64,000 nucleotides of DNA from Vibrio bivalvicida (lineage in GTDB: Bacteria; Pseudomonadota; Gammaproteobacteria; Enterobacterales; Vibrionaceae): the NCBI RefSeq assembly GCF_001399455.2, contig NZ_LLEI02000091.1, forward strand, positions 62,001 through 126,000. Direction: 5' to 3'. The position numbers and the translations under genes are program-made. Shown here one piece after another: positions 46,802 through 55,963 of this stretch. Position 1 is the first letter of the stretch, and each line of letters begins with the position of its first letter. The notes under the pieces are model-generated. The model was not told where the DNA came from and did not search any database. It saw nothing but the letters and a program-made list of their open reading frames with translations.

Positions 46802-48703
46802 ATGAATAACAGTGTACCTTTCCTAATTGCCGGACCTATCTTACGTAAGACCACCCCAAACGAACTCGTTTTTTGGCTCGTGACCAGTGAACCGATTAGC
46901 GGTCGGTTTGTGCTAAAATTGGAACCTCAGTTAGGGGATGTCTTCTCACAAGATCTCAGCCAGTGCCAGCAATTGGCTATCGGTAAACGTTGTTATGTAA
47001 CGCTGGCTCAATTTAAGGGCGACTTCCCTACCCATGTCGCGCTTAGCTATGAATTTCATACCCAACATGGTGCTCTGACATCGCTATACCCTGATCTCCT
47101 ATACCAAGATGAGCAGAGCCTAACCTTTAAGATCTCAACTAAAGCTGACTACATACTTCATGGCTCATGTCGTAACCCACATCACCCGAGCCAAGATGCT
47201 TTGGTTCAAATGGACGCAAAAGTAGCAACTCAATCATTGCCAGAACGTCCCGATCTACTAATGATGAGTGGTGACCAGATTTACGCTGACCACGTTGCAG
47301 GGCCTACCTTAGATGCCATCTTACAAACCATTAAATTACTTGGTCTGCCAGACGAACAGTTCGCACAAGCTCCCATCAAATCGAGCCAAGAATTATATAC
47401 TCACCCTGACTGTTATTATGGCCGTGACAAGATACTACCGCACTATGTCGATGACGGCAGTTGGCTGACTAAACTGTTTCCTCACCGTAACGCCCCTATT
47501 TTCAGTTCACGTGAAGCGGAGAATCATCTAGTCACATTTTCAGAATTCGTTGCCATGTACCTATTGGTGTGGTCTCCCACGCTTTGGCCTTATCTCAACC
47601 TAAACAATTTGCTGGACAAGAAGTTTACTCATGCAGATAAACGCATTTCTCCTACGTTTCAGCAGCAGTGGCGCGAAGAAAAAACGGTTATCGATGAATT
47701 CGTAGAAGGCTTACCTCAAATCCAAAGACTGTTTGCCCACATCCCGACTTACATGATATTTGATGACCACGACATCACCGATGATTGGAACTTGACCATC
47801 GGCTGGGAAAGAGCCGCCTATGGCAATGCGTTTTCTAGTCGTATCATTGGTAATGGACTGATTGCGTACTGGCTTTGCCAAGGATGGGGCAATGAACCAG
47901 ACAACTTCAACCAAGAATTTATTTCCATCGCTACGCGATTTCTAGAACAACCCGGCGGCCAACAGCAAGATGACTTTATAAAGTATCTCTATACCTTTGA
48001 GCGTTGGCACTACACGATTCACTGCTCGCCTAAAGTAGTCGTACTTGATACTCGTACCCGTCGTTGGCGCTCTGAATCTCGTATGAACAAGCCTTCTGGT
48101 TTAATGGACTGGGAAGCACTGGTTGAGTTTCAGCAAGAACTGATGCATCAGGATAAAGTGGTCATTGTCTCTGCTGCTCCTATGTTTGGGGTTAAGTTTA
48201 TCGAGGCTCTACAGAAAGGCGCGACAGTTTTAGGCCAACCGCTACTAATTGATGCCGAGAACTGGATGGCTCACCCCGGAAGCGCCAATACGCTATTGAG
48301 TATTTTCACCCATACTAAAACACCAACGAATTTCGTCATTTTGTCCGGCGATGTGCACTACTCTTTTGCTTACGATATTAAGCTTAGGTTCAGACGCAGC
48401 AGTCCAAACATTTTTCAGATCACCTGTAGCGGGTTCAAAAACCAGTTTCCAGAGCCTTTACTCGGTGTTTGTGATCATGCTGATAGGTTACTGTATTCAC
48501 CGCGCTCTCCGCTTAATTTCTTTACCAAGCGCAAGAGACTTAAAATTAAAAAACGTGACCCCAACGGCGAAGGAACGCGCCGTCTTGTGAATACCAGTGC
48601 CGTCGGCGAACTTAAGTTGGATAAGCAAGGCAAACCAGAACGAATCTCCATCCTTACTGGTGATGGACGGGAGTGGGATTTTCCACCGATAAAAGAAAAG
48701 TAA
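46802..48703 (+). CDS. PhoD-like metallophosphatase (633 aa)
   Basis: Metal-ligand motifs of the PhoD/alkaline phosphatase D superfamily are present: HGSCRNPHH (about 120-128), SGDQIYADH (156-164), FDDHDITDDWN, and LSGDVHYSF near the C-terminus. There is no signal peptide or Tat motif, unlike classical secreted PhoD, which suggests a cytoplasmic enzyme or a distinct subfamily. The natural substrate is unknown (phosphodi- or monoester). It is preceded by the small acidic protein gene with a three-base gap. Confidence 0.88.
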   Translation: MNNSVPFLIAGPILRKTTPNELVFWLVTSEPISGRFVLKLEPQLGDVFSQDLSQCQQLAIGKRCYVTLAQFKGDFPTHVALSYEFHTQHGALTSLYPDLLYQDEQSLTFKISTKADYILHGSCRNPHHPSQDALVQMDAKVATQSLPERPDLLMMSGDQIYADHVAGPTLDAILQTIKLLGLPDEQFAQAPIKSSQELYTHPDCYYGRDKILPHYVDDGSWLTKLFPHRNAPIFSSREAENHLVTFSEFVAMYLLVWSPTLWPYLNLNNLLDKKFTHADKRISPTFQQQWREEKTVIDEFVEGLPQIQRLFAHIPTYMIFDDHDITDDWNLTIGWERAAYGNAFSSRIIGNGLIAYWLCQGWGNEPDNFNQEFISIATRFLEQPGGQQQDDFIKYLYTFERWHYTIHCSPKVVVLDTRTRRWRSESRMNKPSGLMDWEALVEFQQELMHQDKVVIVSAAPMFGVKFIEALQKGATVLGQPLLIDAENWMAHPGSANTLLSIFTHTKTPTNFVILSGDVHYSFAYDIKLRFRRSSPNIFQITCSGFKNQFPEPLLGVCDHADRLLYSPRSPLNFFTKRKRLKIKKRDPNGEGTRRLVNTSAVGELKLDKQGKPERISILTGDGREWDFPPIKEK

Positions 48704-48780
48704 GGTTTTTGTAAAGACCCTTGAGATGTTCACTGATCACCACTATTTATAGAAATAGTGATACTACAAAGGTTTTAAGT

Positions 48781-49239
48781 ATGCTGAATTCTATTGCCTC
48801 GCTATTTAAACAATTACTCGAAGGTCAAGACTTAGGTCAAAACGCGCAACCTGATGTAAACTTGGCTATTGCGTGCTTACTGTGTGAAGTTGCCGGTGCA
48901 GACCACCAAATTGAGCAAGTTGAAATCGATGCGAAACGCCACCTATTGACACGTTTACTCGATTTAGATGAATCTGGTGCAAAAACTCTGTTAAGCAGAG
49001 CAGAAATGCGCAGTAAAGATTCAGCTTCTCTCTACGACTTCACATCTCAATTGCGAGAGCTAAGTCAAGAGGCCCGTTTCGCACTTATTAAAGCGATGTG
49101 GGAAGTGGCGAATGCTGATGGCGAGATTGATCCATTAGAAGACTCTGTAATACGAAAAACCGCAGAGCTGCTTTATGTCGACCATAGTGAGTTTATACGC
49201 GCCAAACTATCCGCAATTGATGATACTGATATCCTATAG
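48781..49239 (+). CDS. TerB-like protein (152 aa)
   Basis: The frame is open from 48721, but ATG 48781 starts the conserved part (MLNSIASLFKQLLEG). The all-helical protein has two TerB-type acidic repeats: LLCEVAGADHQIEQVE and MWEVANADGEIDPLED. Such motifs may bind metal ions. TerB relatives occur in tellurite-resistance and stress modules, but no other ter gene is near, so this is a stand-alone relative of unknown role. Confidence 0.85.
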   Translation: MLNSIASLFKQLLEGQDLGQNAQPDVNLAIACLLCEVAGADHQIEQVEIDAKRHLLTRLLDLDESGAKTLLSRAEMRSKDSASLYDFTSQLRELSQEARFALIKAMWEVANADGEIDPLEDSVIRKTAELLYVDHSEFIRAKLSAIDDTDIL

Positions 49240-49374
49240 TCTAACCTGAAACACCTCATTTACGGGAGTGTCATTACAGCAACCTTGTACCAGACAAACT
49301 CTGTGATTGTGTCGGCACAATGCGCAATCATGTTTGTTTATATTGGAGAAAATTCAATACGATACAGGTCGATG

Positions 49375-50823
49375 ATGACACTACATAAAACCACGCTACT
49401 GCTTAGTGCATTAGCTTTTAGTTCTTACACTAATGCTAATTTACCTTCCGGACAAGATTGGCTCAATCACACAACCCAAGGTCTAGCACCTTACTGGATA
49501 ATGCCAAGCGCACTAGGCAAGCCAATAGGCAACTTTCCAACATTTCGTTGTGACAACGGAACCCTACTTGACGTCAATAACGTTTGCCCTGAACTGAATA
49601 AGGGGTGGATTACGCCCAACTTTGACCGGGATTATACTCGAATGAAATCACGCCAAACTTATGCTTATGGTGTCTTGTTTCATCTCAGTGGCGATCCAAA
49701 AGCACTCGAACTCGCCAAGCAAGGAGCATACTATTTAATTGACCAACTCCAAGACGCTAATAATGGCGGTTTTATCAGTTTCACTCAACAAGGAAAACCT
49801 GGCTTACACTGGCAACAACGTACTTCTCAAGATCAAGCCTATGCGTTGGTTGGGCTCGCTATGTACTACTACCTAACTCAAGACAAAAAAGTCGAGCAAG
49901 TACTGATCAAGCAACAAGCATTTATCTTCGACAAATATCGCTTAGAAGATCAGCAAGGGTTAGCTTGGGTCCTAAAAGATGGTGACGGAGAGAGTGCACG
50001 TCAACGAGAGCTAGTCGCACAACTTGACCAAATCAATGGTTATTTACTCTTAGTGGCCCCCCTACTTCCAGAACCTGCCAAGTCAAAATGGTTAGCTGAC
50101 TTGTCCTGGCTAACCCAAATATTGATAAGTCATTATCACTCCAACGATGAGCAACGCTTTTACGGCGCCATTCATCATAAAGCGGTAATGATGCCTGACG
50201 CTAAGCACAATGATTTTGGTCACACCATCAAAGCCTACTGGATGACCTATCTAACTGGGCAGAGACTTGGCAACAAAGACTGGTCCGATTTTGGCTTCAA
50301 TGGAATGAAACACACCTTGGAACAGGCACAAAAAGAGCGTGATTTCAGTTCTGTCTCGTATCTGTTTGGTGAAACGCTCAAAAAAAAGTGGCAGGGGCAA
50401 AAAATTATAGGTTGGCGTAGTCGCCCATACTCAGAGGGCAGTTCATCATGGGAGTGGGCTGAGCTTGATCAAGCGGCAATGACTGTTTCTATGGTTGATA
50501 AGTCCATGAATAATGTATTGGAATTTACCTTGCCAATATTTCAAGATGCGTGGGTCGATCACCAGTACGGTGGCGTTGGACTTGACCCAAAGCGTACCAA
50601 AGCATTCCATTGGGGGAATGGTTATCATCAATTTGAGCATGCACTGATTGGCTACCTGTTTGCACAGCACAGCACTCATCAAACAGCAGAACTCTACTAC
50701 GCCAGGCCTCAAAATAGCACGTTAACCTTTGTCCCTTATTACTATCGAGGGGATGTTAAAAAGGTAACTAGGCTATCAAATGAGAAGATACAGAAAGTAA
50801 GTTTTGAAGGGATTAGACCATGA
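49375..50823 (+). CDS. Exported AGE-family (N-acylglucosamine 2-epimerase-like) alpha/alpha-barrel protein
   Basis: Of the in-frame ATGs, 49375 has an AGG site six bases upstream and begins a signal peptide (MTLHKTTLLLSALAFSSYTNA). Downstream is an alpha/alpha-barrel with AGE-like features: SRQTYAYGVLFHLSG, TSQDQAYALVGLAMYYYL, FGHTIKAYWMTYL and YHQFEHALIGYLF, with several His candidates for the active site. Most AGE epimerases are cytoplasmic; export to the periplasm is unusual. The substrate is likely a sugar or glycan, but unknown. It is monocistronic, with a hairpin after it. Confidence 0.8.
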   Translation: MTLHKTTLLLSALAFSSYTNANLPSGQDWLNHTTQGLAPYWIMPSALGKPIGNFPTFRCDNGTLLDVNNVCPELNKGWITPNFDRDYTRMKSRQTYAYGVLFHLSGDPKALELAKQGAYYLIDQLQDANNGGFISFTQQGKPGLHWQQRTSQDQAYALVGLAMYYYLTQDKKVEQVLIKQQAFIFDKYRLEDQQGLAWVLKDGDGESARQRELVAQLDQINGYLLLVAPLLPEPAKSKWLADLSWLTQILISHYHSNDEQRFYGAIHHKAVMMPDAKHNDFGHTIKAYWMTYLTGQRLGNKDWSDFGFNGMKHTLEQAQKERDFSSVSYLFGETLKKKWQGQKIIGWRSRPYSEGSSSWEWAELDQAAMTVSMVDKSMNNVLEFTLPIFQDAWVDHQYGGVGLDPKRTKAFHWGNGYHQFEHALIGYLFAQHSTHQTAELYYARPQNSTLTFVPYYYRGDVKKVTRLSNEKIQKVSFEGIRP

Positions 50824-50827
50824 TACT

Positions 50828-50856
50828 AATGCCCGATGCATACCCATCGGGCATTC
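50828..50856. terminator. Bidirectional terminator hairpin
   Basis: AATGCCCGATG (50828-50838) and CATCGGGCATT (50845-50855) form a perfect 11-bp stem between two convergent genes. T runs are short. Confidence 0.75.
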
Positions 50857-50872
50857 ATTGATCAGAGCCCAG

Positions 50873-51403
50873 CTAAAACATGGTCAAAGCCAGTTTGGCA
50901 AGGTTATACGCATCAACATATCCGGAATGCTGGCGTCCTTCCCACTCAATCCCTTTGCTTTCCTGAGCGGCTTTATGCCCTATTCGTTTATCTTTGAGGC
51001 GATTTTGAATTCGGAACAAGGTTGCTAAGTTGATAAACTCATTAAATGGCATATTGATGCCCTTATTCAAACATTCCTGCCTTAATACTTTGTCATCACG
51101 ACCCCAAGCAGCATAAATCTTGTTTGCGCCACCAAAGTTTTTCACCATAGATTTGAGAACGTCTTCTAGTGGTCGACCTTGTTTTTCAACCTTGCGCGGT
51201 GTAATACCAGTTAGCTGAGAACAAAACAGCGAGACTTCATCTGTGTCGGGTTTAACGTAATACTGAGCACGCTTAACGATTTCCCCTTTAATTAGGTCAA
51301 TCTCTGCAAGCCCGACTTCGATGATTTCGCCAGTTGTACCGACACCGTTTTCATTCCAACAGCACATTTCTAAATCGAAACAAACTACACGGTTATGGTT
51401 CAT
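50873..51403 (-). CDS. DEDDh-type 3'-5' exonuclease (ERI1/DnaQ-like, 176 aa)
   Basis: The DEDDh catalytic residues are visible: Asp10 and Glu12 (FDLEM), an Asp in WGRDDK (about 103), and His159 with Asp164 in RQHSGYVDAYNLAKL. The HSG-x-x-D-x-x-N-x-AKL end is typical of the ERI1-like subgroup, which trims structured or double-stranded RNA ends in other organisms. The substrate in Vibrio is unknown. It is monocistronic. Confidence 0.88.
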   Translation of the reverse strand: MNHNRVVCFDLEMCCWNENGVGTTGEIIEVGLAEIDLIKGEIVKRAQYYVKPDTDEVSLFCSQLTGITPRKVEKQGRPLEDVLKSMVKNFGGANKIYAAWGRDDKVLRQECLNKGINMPFNEFINLATLFRIQNRLKDKRIGHKAAQESKGIEWEGRQHSGYVDAYNLAKLALTMF

Positions 51404-51491
51404 GGTTCGCCTTTGTTCAAAATAATCTGAAAGCGCAAAATTCTACATCAGAATAATCAAAAACTCGAATGTCAGCACGCCAATTGGCTAG

Positions 51492-53021
51492 TTATTCTGC
51501 AATCGAGACACAGTTTCGACCCGCTTGCTTACTCTTATACAGTTGAGCATCAGAGGCTTGCATTATATCTTCTTCGTTCTCCATACGACGTATCGCGGCA
51601 CCAATACTCAACGAGCATTTGATCATCTTCCCATCAAACTCATACGCCGAGGTCGCCACTGCGCAACCAACTCTATCTAGATAGTTAAACAGTTCGTAGC
51701 GATCAGTAATATGAGAGATAATGCAAAATTCGTCGCCACCCATGCGGACAAAAACGTCACTAGGTTCAAGATTGCTTTGTACTGTTTTAGCCACATGACA
51801 CAACATTTCATCACCAGCTACATGGCCGTAATGGTCATTAATCAGTTTGAAGTTATCAATGTCAAACCCAGCTAACGCAAAGGATTCTTGACCACTGACT
51901 TTGTCAGTAAGGTAACGACTAAACGCTCGGCGGTTGTATATCCCTGTTAGCGTATCGTGATCGACTAAGAACTGAAGCTCTTTAGTGCGCTCATCAAGCA
52001 GTACTTCTAGGTGCTCTTGATCGCGAACCAACAGCAAAACAATGTAACTCGAAAGGCAAGCAATAACAGTTCCTGCTATTAAAATTCCGATCAGCACGAT
52101 GCGGTCATTGTCAGTCGTTTTTTTATCGAGTTTGAAATCAACAATCCACTCACGATTAGGTAACACAACGCGTTTAGTAATCTCAATACCGCTTGTCATG
52201 TCCCAGTTGATACTTTCATATAAGATCGGGTCGTCTTCCGCGTCAAACCCTATATCGGTAACCTTTACTAACAAATCTTGTTCTGTGGCGGTGCGTACAA
52301 CAATAGACTCAAAATATCTGGTCGAGCGGATAACACCTATCACGACTCCCACCAACTCTTCGCTGTTTTCAGCGCTAAACACTGGGTGATAAACCAATAG
52401 CCCCGATTTTTCGAGACTCCTATCGAGCCCATCTTGCAGTAATCGAATTTTGTCAGAAACACTAGGCAGCCCAGTTTCACGGATTCCATCTAGGACCAGT
52501 TGAAAACGCAGCCGAGACGAGTAATAGCCTAACGCATTGAAATTGGCCTGATTTCGGGGATACACATCGGATGCAGGATAGATTGGCTCATTGTTTGGCA
52601 TAATGTAGCCAAGAGTCTTTGGTCCATCCTTGGGTACTGTATAGATCTCATAAAACGGGTATGTTCGCTTAACCTTTTGAATATGGCTAACGATTTGATT
52701 TTGTTCAATGCGCGGCATCCATTGCAGCGCGATAAGTGTTTGTGAAGCAGAAACAATCTGATCGGCAAATACTGGGAATCGATGCCAGTCCTCGGGCTGA
52801 GTAGCATGAAAAAAATTGGCGCCAGCTCCGATAAATTGCAGGTCACTCTCGACAACCTGCTGAAGGTTTTCCGCTTGTTGATCAGCGAGTTTATCGACCA
52901 ATGACACCGTGTAATTAAACTGAGATTGATAGACAAAATAGACTGCGTACAAGGTCACGATCAAGGTGAAAATGAATGCAAAAAACGGATATAAATACTT
53001 CTTTTTAGTCAATTGTTGCAT
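51492..53021 (-). CDS. CHASE-sensor diguanylate cyclase
   Basis: TM helices at about 10-31 and 308-331 flank a periplasmic CHASE-type sensor (FFHATQPEDWHRFPVFA, IALQWMPRIEQ, YPRNQANFNALGYY). The GGDEF domain is complete: GFDIDNFKLINDHYGHVAGDE and MGGDEF (GGDEF at 428-432). The upstream inhibition site is EPSD rather than RxxD, so product inhibition may be weak. The protein would make c-di-GMP from GTP in response to an unknown extracytoplasmic ligand. It is monocistronic. Confidence 0.93.
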   Translation of the reverse strand: MQQLTKKKYLYPFFAFIFTLIVTLYAVYFVYQSQFNYTVSLVDKLADQQAENLQQVVESDLQFIGAGANFFHATQPEDWHRFPVFADQIVSASQTLIALQWMPRIEQNQIVSHIQKVKRTYPFYEIYTVPKDGPKTLGYIMPNNEPIYPASDVYPRNQANFNALGYYSSRLRFQLVLDGIRETGLPSVSDKIRLLQDGLDRSLEKSGLLVYHPVFSAENSEELVGVVIGVIRSTRYFESIVVRTATEQDLLVKVTDIGFDAEDDPILYESINWDMTSGIEITKRVVLPNREWIVDFKLDKKTTDNDRIVLIGILIAGTVIACLSSYIVLLLVRDQEHLEVLLDERTKELQFLVDHDTLTGIYNRRAFSRYLTDKVSGQESFALAGFDIDNFKLINDHYGHVAGDEMLCHVAKTVQSNLEPSDVFVRMGGDEFCIISHITDRYELFNYLDRVGCAVATSAYEFDGKMIKCSLSIGAAIRRMENEEDIMQASDAQLYKSKQAGRNCVSIAE

Positions 53022-53342
53022 AAAGCATTTTGTAAAACGACACAGAAAAATAAACGCGACATTCTAGCGTTATCCATTTAGTTACATAAAGCGAGATTGT
53101 CGATTACATATGAAACTATTCAAGTTCCGTGCGGTATGCCTCTTTTTGAGTAAATAATCGAATAAAAACCCATCACTTAAGCTTTATAGCATCGGATTAA
53201 AGCGCTTTTAGTAGCAGAATGGTGACTTGATTATGCTAATATCTGCCCCAATTTATCAGTACAAATAGGCTCATACCGCCATCTGAGCCCAAGCAGAGAT
53301 TGAGCCAATCTCTCCTTACACTTAAACATTAAGAGAATTGTC
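53022..53342. other. Intergenic region upstream of the DUF2760-Hsp70-Hsp70 operon
   Basis: This divergent gap of 321 bases contains a sigma-32-like promoter (53226-53254) and a leader hairpin (AGAGATTG 53295-53302, CAATCTCT 53306-53313). The hairpin leaves the ribosome site (AAGAGA near 53331) exposed. No gene is supported. Confidence 0.65.
53226..53254 (+). promoter_or_regulatory. Candidate sigma-32 (RpoH) promoter of the DUF2760-Hsp70-Hsp70 operon
   Basis: CTTGATT (53226-53232) and CCCCAATTT (53246-53254) are separated by 13 bases. The -35 CTTGA and -10 CCCCA cores and the spacing equal those of E. coli dnaK P1. Transcription would start near 53262, about 80 bases before the first gene. 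Confidence 0.65.
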
Positions 53343-53975
53343 ATGACGTTCGATTTACAAATGATCCCTCAAACGTTCGATATGCTTCACGCAGGCCTTG
53401 CTGCTTCAAGTGTATTGCTGCTACTTATCGCGGTTTCTCGCAAATCTACAGTGATTGAGAAAGTGGTAGAGAAACCAGTTGAGAAAATCGTTGAAGTAGA
53501 AAAACCAGTCGAAAAGATCATTGAAGTAGAAAAAGTGGTCGAAGTTGAAAAAGTCATCGAAAGAGTGGTTGAAGTTGAATCAAAGCTGGCAACTGCATCT
53601 ACCGATTCCGCAATGCAATTTCTGTCGATCATGCAGCAAGAAGCTCGCCTTGTTGATTTCCTGAAGGAAGACCTGACTACCTTCTCTGATGAAGAAGTTG
53701 GCGCAGCTGCTCGCGTTATCCACACTGGTGGTAAAAAGGTACTGAGTGACTACGTAACGCTAGAGCATATTCGCAATGAAGACGAAGAAACTCGTATCAC
53801 AATTGAAGATGGTTTTAACCCACAACAAGTTCGCCTTACAGGCAACGTTACAGGTAACGCACCATTCAATGGCACACTGGTTCACAAAGGTTGGAAAGCG
53901 AGCGCGATGGACTTACCTAAACTCGCTGAAAACTACGATGCATCTATCATTGCTCCTGCTGAGGTTGAGCTATAA
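53343..53975 (+). CDS. DUF2760 membrane-anchored protein (210 aa)
   Basis: A single membrane helix (about residues 16-32, HAGLAASSVLLLLIAVS) is followed by a Val/Glu/Lys/Pro repeat (about 36-79; units such as VEKPVEKIVEVE and VEKVVEVEKVIERVVEVE) that probably forms an extended or coiled spacer. The DUF2760 globular domain (about 85-210) follows. The one-base overlap with the next Hsp70-family gene (TAATG) implies translational coupling, so it may be a membrane partner of those chaperones. The function is unestablished. Confidence 0.87.
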   Translation: MTFDLQMIPQTFDMLHAGLAASSVLLLLIAVSRKSTVIEKVVEKPVEKIVEVEKPVEKIIEVEKVVEVEKVIERVVEVESKLATASTDSAMQFLSIMQQEARLVDFLKEDLTTFSDEEVGAAARVIHTGGKKVLSDYVTLEHIRNEDEETRITIEDGFNPQQVRLTGNVTGNAPFNGTLVHKGWKASAMDLPKLAENYDASIIAPAEVEL

Positions 53976-55906
53976 TGGAACATCAAAATAACCAACAGCA
54001 ACACACCGAATCCAATGCACCAAAGTTCAGTGTCGGTATCGACTTAGGTACTACTCACTGCGTGTTGTCCTATGTCGACACTCACGTTGAAGATGCCCGT
54101 GTTGAAGTGATGGCGGTTCCTCAGTTGACTGCACCAGGTACGGTTGAAACTCGTAGCCAGTTAGGCTCGTTCCTATACCAACCACACGAACACGAGATGA
54201 ACCCTGCATCACGAGTGTTGCCTTGGTCATCTGAACCAACGGCTTTGGTGGGTGCTATTGCTCGCAACCTTGGTGCCAAAACACCAATTCGCTTAATTGC
54301 CAGTGCTAAATCTTGGTTATGTCATGGTGGCGTAAATCGTCGTGATGCGTTTCTTCCTGCTGGTAGCCCTGAAGAAGTTGAGAAGGTGTCACCACTACGT
54401 ACCACTGAACTTTATTTAGAGCACCTAAAGCAAGCTTGGGATCATACCAACCCAAATAACCCGTTAGCCGATCAAGACGTTACTATTACTGTTCCTGCAT
54501 CGTTCGATCCTGCCGCACGCGATCTAACCGCTGAAGCTGCGCGTAATGTGGGCTTTGTTCACCTAACGCTACTTGAAGAGCCACAAGCTGCACTCTACAA
54601 CTGGATTGATAATAGTAACGACAAATGGCGCGATGAAGTCTCTATTGGCGATATTGTTCTTGTTGTCGATATCGGAGGGGGTACAACTGACCTTTCTCTT
54701 GTTGAGGTGACGGAAGAAGAAGGTAACCTAACGCTGAATCGTATCGCTGTCGGTGAACACATTCTACTGGGTGGCGACAATATGGACCTTGCGCTGGCTT
54801 ATCGTCTCAAGATGAAGCTAGCTCAAGAAGGCAAAGAGCTTCAGCCTTGGCAAGTTCAGGCAATGACTCATGCATGTCGTGATGCAAAAGAAGCCCTACT
54901 AAACGATAGTGAGCTTCAATCAGTGCCTATCGTTGTACCTAGCCGTGGTTCTAAGCTACTAGGTGCGACGCTTAAAACAGAACTAACTCAGCAAGAAGTA
55001 CAGCAGACACTTGTTGATGGATTCTTCCCTAAAGTTGCTGTTAGCGAGCATCCCGTTCAGCGTAACCGTGGCGCACTGACTCAAATGGGCCTACCTTACG
55101 CGCAAGACGCAGGTATTACTCGCCATATTGCTGCTTTCTTGACTAAACAAGCCAACGCACTTTCTGGTTCTGAAATTGAACAAGAGTACAACCCATTTGC
55201 CAATATGCCAGGCATGCCAAGTGGTGAAACCGCTCAATCTTGTGACTTCATCAAACCGACTGCGATTTTGTTTAACGGTGGCGTCCTAAAATCTACGCTT
55301 CTTGCTAATCGTCTCGAAGAAACGCTCAACGAATGGTTGATTGATGCAGATAGCGAAATGGCGAAGCGTTTGACTGGTGTTGACCTCGATCTGGCAGTGG
55401 CTAGCGGAGCTTCATACTACGGCAGCGTTCGCCGAGGAGAAGGCGTTCGAATTCGCGGTGGTGTCGCGTCTAGCTATTATGTAGGTATTGAAAGCGCTAT
55501 GCCAGCAATTCCAGGGATGGCTCCACCGATGGAAGCACTGTGTGTGGCTCCATTTGGCATGGAAGAAGGATCCAGCGCTGATGTTCCAAGCCAAGAGTTT
55601 GGGCTTATCATTGGTCAACCGGTTAACTTCCAGTTCTTTGGTTCTACCGTTCGTCGTGACGACATCGCTGGTACTCACCTAGACCATTGGGCTCCTGAAG
55701 AGCTAGACGAACTGCCTGAGATTCAAGTCACGCTGCCTGTCTCTGAAGGGCGCCGTGAAGGTGAAGTCGTTCCGGTGACTCTTGCCTCACGCGTCACTGA
55801 ACTCGGTACTTTGTATCTTGAAGCTATCGCTGCTGACAATGGGCAGAAGTGGCATGTTGAATTTGATGTCCGCGAAGACGCAAGCTCGAACTCAGAACAA
55901 GCATAA
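53975..55906 (+). CDS. Hsp70-family (DnaK-like) protein 1, 643 aa
   Basis: The actin-like ATPase domain of Hsp70 is clear: phosphate-1 loop VGIDLGTTHCVLSYVD, VPASFDPAARDLTAEAA, EEPQAALYNW, and phosphate-2 loop VVDIGGGTTDLSLVE. The C-terminal half diverges from DnaK and lacks an obvious EEVD-like end, so client binding may differ. It is not the housekeeping dnaK (no dnaJ or grpE nearby). It overlaps the DUF2760 gene by one base and is followed, after a hairpin, by a second Hsp70-family gene. Confidence 0.9.
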   Translation: MEHQNNQQQHTESNAPKFSVGIDLGTTHCVLSYVDTHVEDARVEVMAVPQLTAPGTVETRSQLGSFLYQPHEHEMNPASRVLPWSSEPTALVGAIARNLGAKTPIRLIASAKSWLCHGGVNRRDAFLPAGSPEEVEKVSPLRTTELYLEHLKQAWDHTNPNNPLADQDVTITVPASFDPAARDLTAEAARNVGFVHLTLLEEPQAALYNWIDNSNDKWRDEVSIGDIVLVVDIGGGTTDLSLVEVTEEEGNLTLNRIAVGEHILLGGDNMDLALAYRLKMKLAQEGKELQPWQVQAMTHACRDAKEALLNDSELQSVPIVVPSRGSKLLGATLKTELTQQEVQQTLVDGFFPKVAVSEHPVQRNRGALTQMGLPYAQDAGITRHIAAFLTKQANALSGSEIEQEYNPFANMPGMPSGETAQSCDFIKPTAILFNGGVLKSTLLANRLEETLNEWLIDADSEMAKRLTGVDLDLAVASGASYYGSVRRGEGVRIRGGVASSYYVGIESAMPAIPGMAPPMEALCVAPFGMEEGSSADVPSQEFGLIIGQPVNFQFFGSTVRRDDIAGTHLDHWAPEELDELPEIQVTLPVSEGRREGEVVPVTLASRVTELGTLYLEAIAADNGQKWHVEFDVREDASSNSEQA

Positions 55907-55911
55907 CGATT

Positions 55912-55938
55912 AACGGCACCTCTGGGTGCCGTTGTTTT
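55912..55938 (+). terminator. Internal terminator-like hairpin between the two Hsp70 genes
   Basis: AACGGCACC (55912-55920) and GGTGCCGTT (55925-55933) form a perfect 9-bp stem with a TCTG loop, followed by GTTTT. The short T run suggests partial termination, which would lower expression of the second gene. Confidence 0.6.
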
Positions 55939-55963
55939 AAGTTGTCCGCAAATAAGGTTATCT

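Noticed and set aside
49300..49330. A CRP-like site (TGTGA followed by a weak second half) upstream of the AGE-like gene
   Set aside because: The second half-site does not match TCACA at the right spacing.
53448..53580. Tandem DNA repeat or CRISPR-like array
   Set aside because: The repetition is imperfect, fully in frame and explained by the Val/Glu/Lys/Pro protein repeat of DUF2760.
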